Shown here: piece after piece, positions 1 to 12,600 of the stretch | Layout of the letters: each line of letters begins with the position of its first letter | Numbering within the stretch: the first letter of the stretch is position 1 | Source: Paragorgia papillata | Taxonomy: Eukaryota; Cnidaria; Anthozoa; Scleralcyonacea; Coralliidae | Direction: 5' to 3' | Assembly: GCA_035771165.1 (NCBI GenBank) | Contig: JAWNZC010000314.1 | Coordinates: forward strand, 8,582,001-8,646,000 | Length of the DNA stretch: 64,000 bases | Notes under the pieces: generated by a model | Told to the model about the DNA's origin: nothing | What the model saw: the letters and a program-made list of their open reading frames with translations, nothing else | Database searches by the model: none | Translations under genes and position numbers: made by a program

Positions 1-474
1 CATTACGACGAGAACTGCTCGGCCCATCAAGCTACTATTACATCCCTCGGGCTCACTGTCGGAGCGATGTCGGTCCTCAGCTGTCTTTTCTTCCCGAAGG
101 TCCATACTATTCTCTTCAATCCCCAGCGAAATACGAAATCCGCAACTCTCGAAGGAGCTCGGAGATATTCAATCGAAGCAGCTGTGTCCATTGTAGGGAC
201 GCGTTCTACCCGCCCAAGAAGCTCAACGCTCGATCTTCAATATATATCAAGATCTCGAATTGATCTTGTCTTACCCAAGGTTAATTACCAACTGAGTGTA
301 AGGGACGATATTGGTCGTCGTAGGACTAGATCGGATTGTTCGTCTGCTCAGCTGGAAGCCGAGGAAAGATCTCGACAGTCTTCAGCGTGTTCTATGGATA
401 CAAGATCGTCGGACGTCCCCAGAAGTAGTACTCTAAGTATGTCAGCGGTAATAAATCCAATCAGCCCTGTCTGA
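1..474 (+). CDS. Class C GPCR (metabotropic glutamate receptor-like), C-terminal part
   Basis: The frame is open from the first base to a TGA at 472-474. It reads as the last transmembrane helix of a class C receptor followed by the junction FFPKVHTILFNPQRN; metabotropic glutamate receptors have a very similar LF.PKVHIILFQP.KN at the end of TM7. The rest, about 110 residues, is a Ser/Arg-rich cytoplasmic tail of the kind that binds scaffolds and arrestins, with no domain I recognise. The ligand-binding Venus-flytrap, cysteine-rich region and TM1-6 must lie upstream, outside the window. I cannot tell whether the open frame begins in an exon or crosses an acceptor near base 1. A GABA-B-like or other class C receptor is possible, but the PKVH..LF.PQ signature favours the mGluR branch. 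The call rests on one motif plus a hydrophobic helix. Confidence 0.7.
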   Translation, partial: HYDENCSAHQATITSLGLTVGAMSVLSCLFFPKVHTILFNPQRNTKSATLEGARRYSIEAAVSIVGTRSTRPRSSTLDLQYISRSRIDLVLPKVNYQLSVRDDIGRRRTRSDCSSAQLEAEERSRQSSACSMDTRSSDVPRSSTLSMSAVINPISPV

Positions 475-639
475 AGACGTTGATGATGACTTGCAGCTGT
501 GAGTTGTTCCACTGGGGTGCTTTCAGTGTGCGAGAGTTCACCGCGCACAACCTGTTACAACCATTGACACCTATATACCTGGACTGTGCATGGGTCCTCT
601 ATATAAATGACTGACTGATAATGAGCACAGGGTTGTGAG
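475..639. other. 3' flank of the receptor gene
   Basis: This short stretch after the stop codon is presumed 3' UTR. No clear polyadenylation hexamer or other feature was seen. Confidence 0.4.
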
Positions 640-1056
<417 letters not shown>

Positions 1057-1126
1057 CCAAGTTTAGATGGTGGTGTGTATAGACCTTTCTCCTATAGTAG
1101 AACTCGCTACCATATGATTATTATAA

Positions 1127-1628
1127 GTAATACCATGACATGAGGGAGATTAGTGATTAAATGTCCCCGAAAGCCGAGGGAGGATTTGTTGAGGGCCCGA
1201 GGACGAAGCCCGAGGGACTTTCACAAACCTCCCGAGGCTGAGGGGACAATTTAATCACTAATCTCCCTGATGCCATGGTATTAGTTTGTAATACCATGAC
1301 ATGAGGGAAATTAGTGATTAAATGTCCCGGAAAGGTGAGGGAGGGATTCGTAAATCCTTCCGAGGCTTGAGGGGACATTTAATCACTAATTTCCCGACAT
1401 GTCATGGTATTAGTTTGTAATACCATGATTATCTTATAATAATGCATTTCTTTGTTGTGTAAAAGAGTACTGTTTGATGTTTGGTCATGCATGCTAATCG
1501 GGGAAAATACGAAATTTGCCCTGTTAGCGGGGAAAATTAGAAATTTTTTGGGGAAAATTTTGGGGGGAAATTAGAGATTAAATCACCCGGTGAGAACAAA
1601 AGAAACCGAGTCGATCATGGTATTACCT
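1127..1628. repeat. Tandem palindromic elements (two good copies, one decayed)
   Basis: Two head-to-tail palindromes (about 1127-1283 and 1288-1412) each begin TAATACCATGACATGAGGG and end in its reverse complement, with a GC-rich centre. A third decayed copy seems to run from about 1416 to 1628, since it opens with TAATACCATGA and closes with TCATGGTATTA. This is MITE-like; no coding sequence. Confidence 0.75.
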
Positions 1629-2204
1629 TTACTTATAACTTGTTCAACCATGATAGCAATGTTGTTACAGCATGGTTAAAAATCAATGCTGAAACAGCTT
1701 GTTAACAAGGTTGAACAATGATTGTTTTTAAATGCATTTTTTGCTCTGTTCCAAAAACTGTGAACAATCAATAACGCCAAAGTTTAACGTTGAAAAAATG
1801 CTAAACAATACTGTTTGTAAATGAACATATCCATGTAGCTGACGTTTTCTTCTTCTTCTTGTTTAGCTTTAGTTGTTTTTATTTCTATTTTGTCTCCACG
1901 GAAAAAAACGTTTTTGTAATTAATAAATGAACACCGTGTTTAAATAAATAAAGATTTATTAACAAGTTAACGGATTATTGGGTGTTTGATCGATTGATGG
2001 ATTGCACATTAACTAATTAATAATTCATGAATGGATGGAGCGAGGCGAGCGTGTGACTGACTGTGCCCGTATATACACAAGTCACCTTCACCTACAATTG
2101 GAAATGCGACTTGTAGCCCAACAAGTACTTGTGACACACGTAAACGGTTTGACTAGTTCCAGGTATAAATATCGAAAACAACCTCGGTCTACCATCTGAG
2201 TTCC

Positions 2205-2300
2205 AGTGGCTCAATGGTGACAGCGTCCGGCTGGCATTCGGAAGGTTGTGGGTTCGAGTTCCGTCTGGACCTCAGAGTTTTTCTCTGAGTTTAACTTACG
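2205..2300 (+). repeat. tRNA-derived SINE-like sequence
   Basis: It shows the two internal RNA polymerase III boxes: an A-box-like TGGCTCAATGG near 2208 and a B-box GGTTCGAGTTC near 2251, then a short hairpin (CAGAG...CTCTG). No good cloverleaf forms, so it is a tRNA-derived retroposon remnant rather than a tRNA gene. Confidence 0.6.
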
Positions 2301-2367
2301 ACAGCGTATACAACAAAAAACAAACGAAAAAACTTTAAATCATAATAAATTATGTCCATGTTACATT

Positions 2368-2514
2368 AAACACTTATTTACTGGCGCCGAGGGAAACAGT
2401 GTGTTTTGTGGCCTCGAGACCGCCTGGAAACCGAGGCGAAGCCGAGGACAACAACGAGTGGTCGAGGGGCCACAAATTACACTGTTTTCCCGAGGTACCA
2501 GTAAATAAGTGTTT
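2368..2514. repeat. Palindromic MITE-like element
   Basis: The arms AAACACTTATTTACTGG and its reverse complement enclose a GC-rich inner inverted repeat around 2390-2490. It reads open on both strands only because it is a palindrome. Confidence 0.75.
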
Positions 2515-2919
2515 TGTATCAAGTGTTAAATGACAACAGAAATGTTGAGCAAAACCTGCAGACATTGTTTTAAACGAAGGAAAACTGGAGAAAACAAAGA
2601 CAAACTGAACCTGACCATCTACTTCCGGTTTTGATATTTTTCCCTAAGGAAAAATAAATGTAATGTTACCCGCTGCCATGGGTTATGCGGGAAACATCAC
2701 GATTTTCGGACCGCCACGCAAGGACCGCTCGCCCAATCAGAGAGCTAGAAAAACGGACTTTGACCCTTGATATATAACAATTCCTATTATTTTCCAAAGT
2801 AACAAGTATTACCATTGTCTTAGGTATTCACATGTTTTTAATTTCCAGTTGAAATCTTTGTCCTAACAACATGAACAATTGTTAGTTAGTTTCAGAAATT
2901 GCAGCTTGATGTTAGTAAT

Positions 2920-3062
2920 AATTGTCAGTTGTTTGCTGTACAAGCTGTGTTAGTTGGTAATAAAAAGAGATTGGTTGAGGGTTCGAGTCCAGCTTAGAGC
3001 TCAGAATTTTTCTGAGTATTACCAACTAACACAGCTTGTACAGCAAACAACTGACAATTATT
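2920..3062. repeat. Inverted repeat enclosing a SINE-like B box
   Basis: The arms CAGTTGTTTGCTGTACAAGC (near 2927) and the reverse complement (near 3035-3057) flank a loop containing GGGTTCGAGTCC, a pol III B-box, and the same CAGAATTTTTCTGAG-type hairpin that follows the 2.2-kb SINE-like copy. Confidence 0.65.
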
Positions 3063-3637
3063 AACATGAACAATGCTTTCGTTAATTCAACGAACAGAGC
3101 ATGTCATGTATTTTGCCTTATTTGGACCAAGGCAAATAACCAAATAACTTATTTGGACCAAGGCAGTGGCGCTACAAACCTTACCCAGGTTTGGACTGGC
3201 CTTTTAGCCGCCATTTGGCCATAGAACAATGGCTACCAATTGTTCCAAGGCAAATTGGCACCCAGTCCAAGCCTGGCCTCACCAGAAGAGTTGAAAAAGT
3301 GTGCAGACTAGCGCTTCATCTATAACACACAACCATGCAACTTGACAAAAATCGTTGCGTAGCGCAGTCACTGAGACCCAAGTTAAACGTAGAACGTCAC
3401 ATGCGCCAAACTTGCTACACAAAAAAATTATCTATTTACATTTAGTTCGGCTCATGTGAAGTCCGGCATTTAATCTGAGACTAAATAAATAAATGTTATA
3501 CACGATCAATGCCTAAACAAAAAAATGTTGCTTACATCCCTCTTTATCGTCGATGTTCCACTCAGATCCCAATATGTCCTCTTAGCTCCCAATATTTCCT
3601 CTCCGCAAATATATCGCCAAGTACAGTTTGGCTCGAC
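3063..3637. other. 3' flank of DCAF13, no gene seen
   Basis: Sequence between the repeat cluster and the DCAF13 stop codon. It contains TTATTTGG-type direct repeats at 3117-3165 but no exon or recognisable element. On the minus strand it should include the DCAF13 3' UTR. Confidence 0.4.
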
Positions 3638-6600
3638 TTATTCGACCACAGACACAATTTGTTTCTTACGCTCAGCAACAAAAGGTACGGTCCCGTCAGC
3701 ACTGTGTACTCGACGATTCTCCTCTCTAGGAAAGATAAAGAATCCTGTATTAAAAACCGAAACGTCTTTGCTGTCTATAGAGCTAAAACTTGAAAAAGAA
3801 AATGGACAGTAATGGTGGTAAAATCATCTTGCTTACTTTGCTTTCCGAGATAGGAGCATTACTCTTTTCTCCTTCGCTGCTTTGTAAATCGCTGAAGGAA
3901 CATGTCGATGCCTGAAAAAACAAGAGCACACTTGTCTCAAACAGAATATACATTTTGAGTAAATTAGTTTTTAGATAATTTAGTTTTTGGTGATTGGCAA
4001 TTTCACAAACTCTCTCCAATCTCGTTCCCACAGCCCACGTTCCCACCCGGGAAACGAGAGACTCTGGGATAATCCGTTTTACATCGATATTTCATTGGCT
4101 GATGAACACAGTGAACTCTATATATTGCGGATTCAGGTTGAGTGTTTAATGACGTCACGGCCATGCGATCGTTCCAGCGTGAGAACGTAAGCGTTGCCAA
4201 GTGTCAAATGACATGTTGCTAAGGTGAAAATTTGTCGCTCGTGCGGGAGAATGGGTGTTGACAACAGCAACATGTCATTTGACACTTGGCAACGCTTACG
4301 TTCGCACGCTGGAACGATCGCATGGCCGTGACGTCATTAAACACTCAACCTGAATCCGCAATAACTCTTCTTCCAGATAACAAGAATCCTGTGATGGCGT
4401 GAACGGATTATCCCAGAGCCTCTCGTCTCCCGCCCGCTGGGTAAGGGGAACGTGGGCTCTGGGAACGAGATTGAAACCCTCTCGAGTTTTCTTCTGCCAA
4501 TCTCCCTTCCATATTTATACAAAAATACATGAATTAGGAAAACTATATTATAATTGGTTAAGCGGATGAAGTTGTCCTTCAGTAGCATGTTGAGTTGAAT
4601 AGAGTTAAGATCAAATGAGGCCAAAAGCTAATGTGTAAAAATATTTATTATATGACCAAGCTTTCGTTGTGCTACGACCTCATGATGATGAAAAAAAAAA
4701 AAATAGAAAAAAAAAAAAAGGTAATATTGTAACACATGTAAAAATAGTCTGTAATTAATTAATTTGATAGACAAAATGAAATCTTACTTTATACTTATTT
4801 CTATTCTACTTGTAAAACAAAAATCTAATACTTATCTCTATCTCGCTGTAATAATTATTGATATGGTTAATAAATTTTGATTGATTGATTAAACCACGTG
4901 AAATAAAACTTGTTGAAATGGACATGAAGTTGGACTTAATGACGTCACACACATACCGCACACTTCAAAATGGCAGCGTCCATAGTCAAATACTTTTGAA
5001 GCTCGAAATCTAGTGAAAGTTTTCTTTAACCTTTTAACGTCCAGACCAGAAAAATCCAGCCCCTCAGACGATTTTATTCGGCAAGTAAGAACCTCTGGTA
5101 GTCAAAGGATTAAACAAAGTAAAATATTTAAACTTTACCTTAAAATTCTTAGAACTTGTGGATGGAACTTGTAACGTTGTTTCAATTTCTTGTTGTAAGT
5201 CAGTGCTGCTTTCTGACGTGGAGCAAGCTATAAGAAAGAGAAAGCTATCTGACATATAATGCTAAAATATTAAAGTGCCACTAACTCAAAAAAATTTTTC
5301 TCGGGATTCAAATAGCCTTTGTTGAGTATATTAGCACCAACATATCTTTTCTGTTATTGAACACTTCTTTCATTTTTTATGCCCCTTCAAACTTGCAAAA
5401 TTTCGCATCTGTTTGTCCCATGGCGGAGCAGTGAGGGGAATGGGTATAGGATGCGTATGACGTAATACCAGGAATTCGTCTTCAAAAATCTATAAAGTGT
5501 AGTACACTGGAACTATAATAAAATAATTAAAATTAAAAATATCGCCAAACTGGCTATAAACGTAACCTTGGTACGTTCTTTCCTATTTACTTCACAGTAA
5601 CAAAAATATAGAATTCCTGGTATTACGTCACAAACCCTTCTCGACGCAGTCTCCCAAGTGCTCCGTCGTGTCCGTCATTATCGCCACTTCAATCGATTCT
5701 TAAATCAAGAGGATTTTACCAATTTAGTTAATTTATATTGCATTCTTCATCATTTGGATTGGCGATGTTTATTCGTGCAAAAAACTTTTGGGGTTAGTGG
5801 CACATTTTATACATAAAAAACAATTCAGCAAACGACAACAAGTTTCACTTACTGGGCCAAGTTTTCCCGAAGCTTCTGCTTTCCATATTCTGAAGAGAAA
5901 AATACATAAATACGAGATAACGTTCCATCTCAACCTCGTACCCAGGGCCATTTGTAGGGAACTGGGCCAAGATGGCGGGAAGAAATGGCCCTGGTGGAAG
6001 CCAGGCTATCTCAGCCTCTGATTGGTCAAAAGCTTATGGCGTAAATCAGACGGTTTGATTTTGTTTTGTTTTTTTAAATTGTATTTTGACCTTGTCAGTT
6101 GTTCCTGCACACGGCACGGGAAATTATATTTTAAACCATGCAATAATTAGGTGTAATTAGGTATAATTACTCTGTAAAGAACTGAGTTCTAGTTAATAAA
6201 ATGCGCAATATACTGCGTTTTGAGCTAGATACATTTTGAGCTAGCCTCCACCAGGGCCATTTGTTCCCGCCATTTTGTTTTATTCGCCATCTTGGCCCAG
6301 TTCCCTACAAATGGCCCTGGGTACGAGGTTGCGTTCTAGCCTGGTACCCTGGCCAAATTTCAAAAGAAATATGGGCCAGGTAACCACTAATCTCATTCTC
6401 GCGTCATCAGGGCTAAATCCCCTGATGACGATTGCAATTTCACTCATAGCCATTAAAAACGCGCGAAAATTTTAACCGATAGGAAAGCAGAAGTCTTTAG
6501 TGGTTACTTGGCCCATATTCTTTGATTGGGCCAGGGTTACCAGGGTAGTTGCGTTCCATCTTAATGTACTTTTTAAGAAGGTTTTAGGCAGTGCCGAATC

Positions 6601-9600
6601 TTTATATTAACAGAACTTTTATCAAAATAAAAAATAGAGTGCTGCGTAGACAGTGTTTTGAATTTGAGTAAAGTGAAAAGATGGTAAACCACCGAGATTT
6701 TTAGCAACGAAATACTGACGTTTCAAGTGGAACCTATAATCCCTCACGATAAAGGTTCTGCTCAAAACGTCAGTATTCCTCCCTTCGTGCAATTACAGTC
6801 AAAATGGTAATACCTTCCCACTTCCACTTCTGTAGTTCGTTGCGTATTACTGTATTTCAGTAGCGGCTACCGAAGCCTGAGAAATTCTTTTGTTGAAAAC
6901 TGTACATAAATAGTATAATTTAGCTTTAAATGGAATTTAATCATAATACAATAGATGTTTATCTCAAATCGATACCAAGACGAATATACATTAAGAATTG
7001 ACGACTTTTATCGCTAGACTTTCCTCGCGCTTCAGTAAAATAGAGCAATACACAACCAAATATAGAAGCGGAAGTGGGAAGGTATTTCCATTTTGACTGT
7101 AACGTTACACAGTGTCTCCAATTAGAGAAAAGTGAAAAGATGGTAATAAAAATGTCTATAACCAAATACTGACGTTTCGAGCGAAGCCCTTCATTTGAGT
7201 AAAATACGATGGGAGGAGATTTTTTCTTTTTTGATAAAGGGCTCCGCTCGAACCGTCAGTATTTCGTCATCAAAACCACCTTTTCAATTTTCTCTATCTA
7301 AAACACTGCATATACAGCACTCGACTTTTTTCGTGTCCCCAGCGCCGGATTTAGGACTGTGGAGACCCCTGGGCGGTCACTGACCAGTTACTCAATAAAA
7401 CATTGCGTAAATTAATTGTTTCTAAGAGCGTGTAAAAAACACAAGCCGCGAGTGATCGCTCTTGTAAATGACTAAACGAGGCTTTTTACTCACCGCGTAT
7501 TGCGTACATTAGGTCTTTGACATTGAGAAATCCTTTGGAAGTATCCGAGTTCGAGACCTATCAGTATATTTCCCCCCGAATTACGCTTTCGTCGGTAAAG
7601 ACACGAGATAATTTTGCTTTACGAACTAATACAACTTCGAAGTCACAATTCCCACACTGATGAATCAGGTTTAAAATATTGGTTTACAATAACGATTTGT
7701 CAACTCCATCCATCAATCTGTCATAATCGTCATAGTATACACTTTTATTAGAAGTGACCCTATATATCATCCATATATCTTTTGTCTTGTTTTTTACTCA
7801 TATTTTGGGCTCTCAAGATTTTTTTCATTTCAACACCTATTTTTTCAACTTTCAAGACATTTTTGTGCATGGAGCCCCCCCTTAAACATTATATTGTGTG
7901 TGTGTGGGGGGGGGGGGGGGGGGGGGCCCTGGGCGACCGCCCAGTCCGCCCTGTCCTAAATCCGGCACTGCGTGTCCCCAATTAGCTCTTCGAACCAGTT
8001 TAGGAAACAAGGATAACAAACGATCACGAACAAAATACCACTTTAGCTTCGTCTTACCTCACGTTCATTTCATCACTTCCAGACAATATAAACGCTGCAT
8101 CAGGACTCCATTTTACACAGAAAACTCGCTGCATTCGCTTCGTGTGGTAAACCTCTCTGAAAAAACAGAACGTCATTGTAGAAACTAAACTCTTTTTATT
8201 TCTTAAAGGGTTTTGGCAATAAAAATTAAGTTTGTTTAATTTGAAAGAACTCGTAAAATTGTAATGGAAGACCTTTTACAACTTTTTTGTATCTTTCTTC
8301 GTTTTCAAGATATTTCAGTTTGTTTAATATGTAAATGAGATGGGCTCTGACGTCATGAGCAGGGTATAGTATTTTTACACAAAGCAACATCAGTTCTGAA
8401 ATGTTCAGTGTCTCAAGTGTTTGTATGTGCACAGTTTCAAATGATTTCGTTGAACAAATTTAGAGATATAACTGATTTTCTACGTGTGAAATGACGTCAG
8501 AGACCATTTCATTTACATATTAAACAAATTGAATATCTTGAAAACGAAGAAAATGACGAAAAAATTGTAAACGATCTTCTATTACAATTTTATGAGTTCT
8601 TTCAAATTAGACAAACTTAATTTTTGTTGCCAATGTCCTTTAACTGACAACACTTTTCATAACCTTGTCCACAAGTATCCGTTTTCGTTTTCAAACACAA
8701 CTTTTTTCTCCGTTTTTAAAATAATCCGCGTCCACACGAGAACAGGAAACCGACGTTTTAAAAAAGTTCCACTTTGGAGACCGTCTTCGAAACGTTGACC
8801 GTTTCACCGTGTACGTGTGGACGGAAAGCCAATCCGTAAAAAAAGTTGCTTTTTCAAAAAGATCATCATTAAAAAGGAACAAAAGGGCCCTCCTAGTATT
8901 TCCACGGCTTTTCTAAAATATGTCGTCAAACTTATTTTTCTAAGCTATTAAACTAAGCGGTGAACCAGATTTCTGACTAGGGTTAGGATTTTTGTTGTGG
9001 TTTGGTTAACCAGAAAATTGCTAAAATCATGAGACTCACTGAAGCTTGACGACAAATTTGGAAAAACAAATATTTGACGACATATTTTGGAAAAGCCGCG
9101 GAAAGACTGGGAGAGTCCTTTTGAGTCGCCCCTTTTAGAGCGACGACTTTTCAAAAACATAGGTACGCACAACACCGCTGCCAAACGTTTTGCGCATGCG
9201 CGACGTCCGAGCTCGTCCTCAGAAAAAGAGCGGGAAAACACTGAAATAATTGGACTGGTCCGAGAGTCCGACACAAAAGTTAAAATTATAAGCATACTAC
9301 CGAAAAGATAAGATAGATAATTTGTACATGGCTTCTTTGTCAATATTGTAACATATTCTGAAATTACCCCTTCGTAATTTTCTTTACCCTTTTTTTAAAA
9401 CACAAATGAATAGTCGAGTCTTACGTAGTCTTCGCTGTTTGATTGTTGTTGCCACGGTTTCTCTTGATGTTTATGCTTGTGAATTCACGCATGCGCAAAC
9501 GTTTGGCAGCGGTGTTGATACGCACAGCGTACACGCGTCTACAGGTATTTAAAGATTCTGTCTGTTACACGGTGGCCCTGAGAACGAGTTAACGGGTTGC

Positions 9601-12600
9601 TTGTCATATCACGCGTTTGGGCGATTGTGGCTTGACAAAACATAGTCAGTGCAAGAAACATTTGTGCTACAACCTGTAGACGCAAAAATCCGGCGTGTGG
9701 ACGTAGTCTCATTCTCACCTGCTATGGCCCCGATCCCGTGGGAATATCCTAATGGTCTTATCAAAACTCCCAGAGACGAACTCTTCTCCGGTCGGAGAAT
9801 AATCCACGTCAAGAACTGCCCCCACGTGATCCTGGTGAACATTGACTGCGCGATCCAGTCTGCGCATGTCGTAAGTATAGAGATTGGAGTCTTCGTTAGC
9901 AGCTGTAAAGATGAACGCCTCCATTGGATTCCAGGCCACCACATTACTTCGCATTTTCATCAGGAGCTTTCGTAATGGTGTTGCTCCTCTTATGTCGTAC
10001 AGTACCACACTACGGTCAGAAGCTGTGCTGGCTAGTAAATTCGTCTGAAAAAATACACATAAATGATCGACATTACAAACATATGATTTATGTAATCATA
10101 CATGTACATAAACCCACAGACTTATTTTGTGACTACTGTATATAATATTTTTATAAAATATTAGAAAACAAAATAAATTCTTTACTTCGTAAGATACCCG
10201 ACATAGTTTAACGCTACTCCGGCTTAAAAGTTTTTTGAACGTAACTTAAAAAGTTACTATTCATTACCCAATGTTTCGACACTCCGATCTAGTGTCGACA
10301 TCGGGTGTCTTGACTCTTGATCATTGTGAAGACAAGTCCCATATTTTATACTCTCATAGAACCATTGATGACGTTATCAACATGATGCAAAACATGATGC
10401 ATGGTAATAGACCACCGTCATCTCGGTTTAATGGAGCGTGGGACTATTGAAATGCCAAGCATCCAAAGTCCAAACAACGTATTTGACGATATACCGTGGA
10501 TTGGTAGGCTTGGCATATTAATAGCGTCCACACCTCATTAAACCAGGATGAGGGCGGTCTATTACCAGAAGCCGATAAATTGCATCTTGTTAATAGATAA
10601 ATAACGTCATCGTCGGTTCTATTTGAGAGTATAAATATGGGACCTTTCTTCACAACGATCACCCATGATGAACTCACTGGATCGGAGTGTCAAAACATTG
10701 GGTCTTGAACAGTAACTTTTTAAGCTACGTTCAACCGATATTCACCTCGCCTTCGCCGAATAATTGTATTTAATATTAAGATAGGATACTCAGGGTTTCA
10801 CGTCATTACCTCAATTGGATTAAACTTGACACTGTGGACAGTGTCCACACCCCACTGGAAAGAACGCAATGGCTCCGATCTGTCTTCTTGCCAAATATCA
10901 ACTTGATCTCCACATGTTGCATAAACTGAATCTTTCCAGTGATGGTCAAGGCCATGAAACATGGTCTGGTAAAAAACACAAAAGAATTAGTATTTCCATT
11001 TATAGACACTTCACTCCAACACATAAGACCACCCAACCTACAACCTTTGATGTACTCTAGTTCAACACTCTACCAACTCAGCTACAAGATCACCCAACTC
11101 ACAACCTTTGAACCTCTAGTTCAACAGTTCAACAATAGTTGAACCTCTAGTTCAACACTCTATCAACTGAGCTACAAGTTCATCCAACTCACAATCTTTG
11201 ATACTCTAGTTCAACACTCTATCAACTGAGCTACAAGATCACCCAACTCACAACCTTTGATACTCTAGCTCAACACTCTATCAACTGAACTACAAGTTCA
11301 GCCAACTCACAACCTTTGATACTCTAGTTCAACACTCTATCAACTGAGCTACAAGTTCATCCAACTCACAATCTTTGATACTCTAGTTCAACACTCTATC
11401 AACTGAGCTACAAGATCACCCAACTCACAACCTTTGATACTCTAGTTCAACACTCTATCAACTGAGCAGCTACAAGATCATCCAACTCACAATCTTTGAT
11501 ACTCTAGTTCAACACTCTATCAACTGAGCTACAAGATCACCCAACTCACAACCTTTGATACTCTAGCTCAACACTCTATCAACTGAACTACAAGTTCAGC
11601 CAACTCACAGCAGTGACCCCATCAACTGAGGTACTGCAAAATACCATCTATATACCCACACAACCTTTAACGCTCAAATATTGTAACCATCAAATCACTC
11701 AATTACTTAAGTTTCATAAAAATAACACTTCTAAACAATTCCACTAACTTTTCCAACAATTGTTTGCAACAGACCAGAACTTTTTGTATCATTTTCTCTC
11801 AAGCTCCAGTGCTTGATAAGTTTATCATCACCAATCTAAAACATAAAATTTGTCTCTAAATTACAATATGCAAATAGCTATATACAAGTACCTACAGATA
11901 CAGATCAGTCAGCCCACGAGCGTACAACATTTCCAGATTTTTTGTACGATCCCCATTCAGCCCACGAGTGTACAAAATTTCCAGATTTTTTGTACGATCC
12001 CCATTCAGCCCACGAGTGTACAAAATTTCCAGATTTTTTGTATGATCCCCAGTCAGCCCACGAGCGTACAAAATTTCCAGATTTTTTGTACGATCCCCAG
12101 TCAGCCCACGAGCGTACAAAATTTCCAGATTTTTTGTACAATCCCCAGTCAGCCCACGAGCGTACAAAATTTCCAGATTTTTTGTACAATCCCCATTCAG
12201 CCTACGAGCGTACAAAATTTCCAGATTTTTTGTACAATCCCCATTCAGCCCACGAGCGTACAAAATTTCCAGATTTTTTGTATGATCCCACAGTAAAAAC
12301 AGCTCTGATTGAGTAAATTGACTTAAATCTCATGTTTGGTACAGTAGGAACAACAATTGACTTACTGAAATAAAAAATTCTCCTGATGGTACAACAGCTA
12401 GACCTCTAACAAATCCACTAGAAATAAAAATAATAAAATTCAATAAAAATATTCCCTATAAATTTTTCATGCAAATCCTTAAATTTAAACTTAATGTGAT
12501 CTGCACGACTACATGTGTATGATCGACATTCTCTTTCTAATATACTAATTCTATTATTCTCTTTCTATCTCATACTATTAAGCCACTTTCTACTGCTAGT

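Noticed and set aside
3783..4046. Stop at the end of exon 10 as the DCAF13 C-terminus
   Set aside because: A GTAAGC donor overlaps the apparent stop, and a downstream exon (3725-3638) restores the conserved Sof1 tail in phase.
4003..4200. Overlapping open frames of 65-67 codons
   Set aside because: Both strands of a palindrome read open; no homology or splice context.
11850..12316. Repetitive proteins of 94-148 residues on both strands
   Set aside because: A 48-bp tandem repeat keeps several frames open by arithmetic, and the region is an intron of DCAF13.
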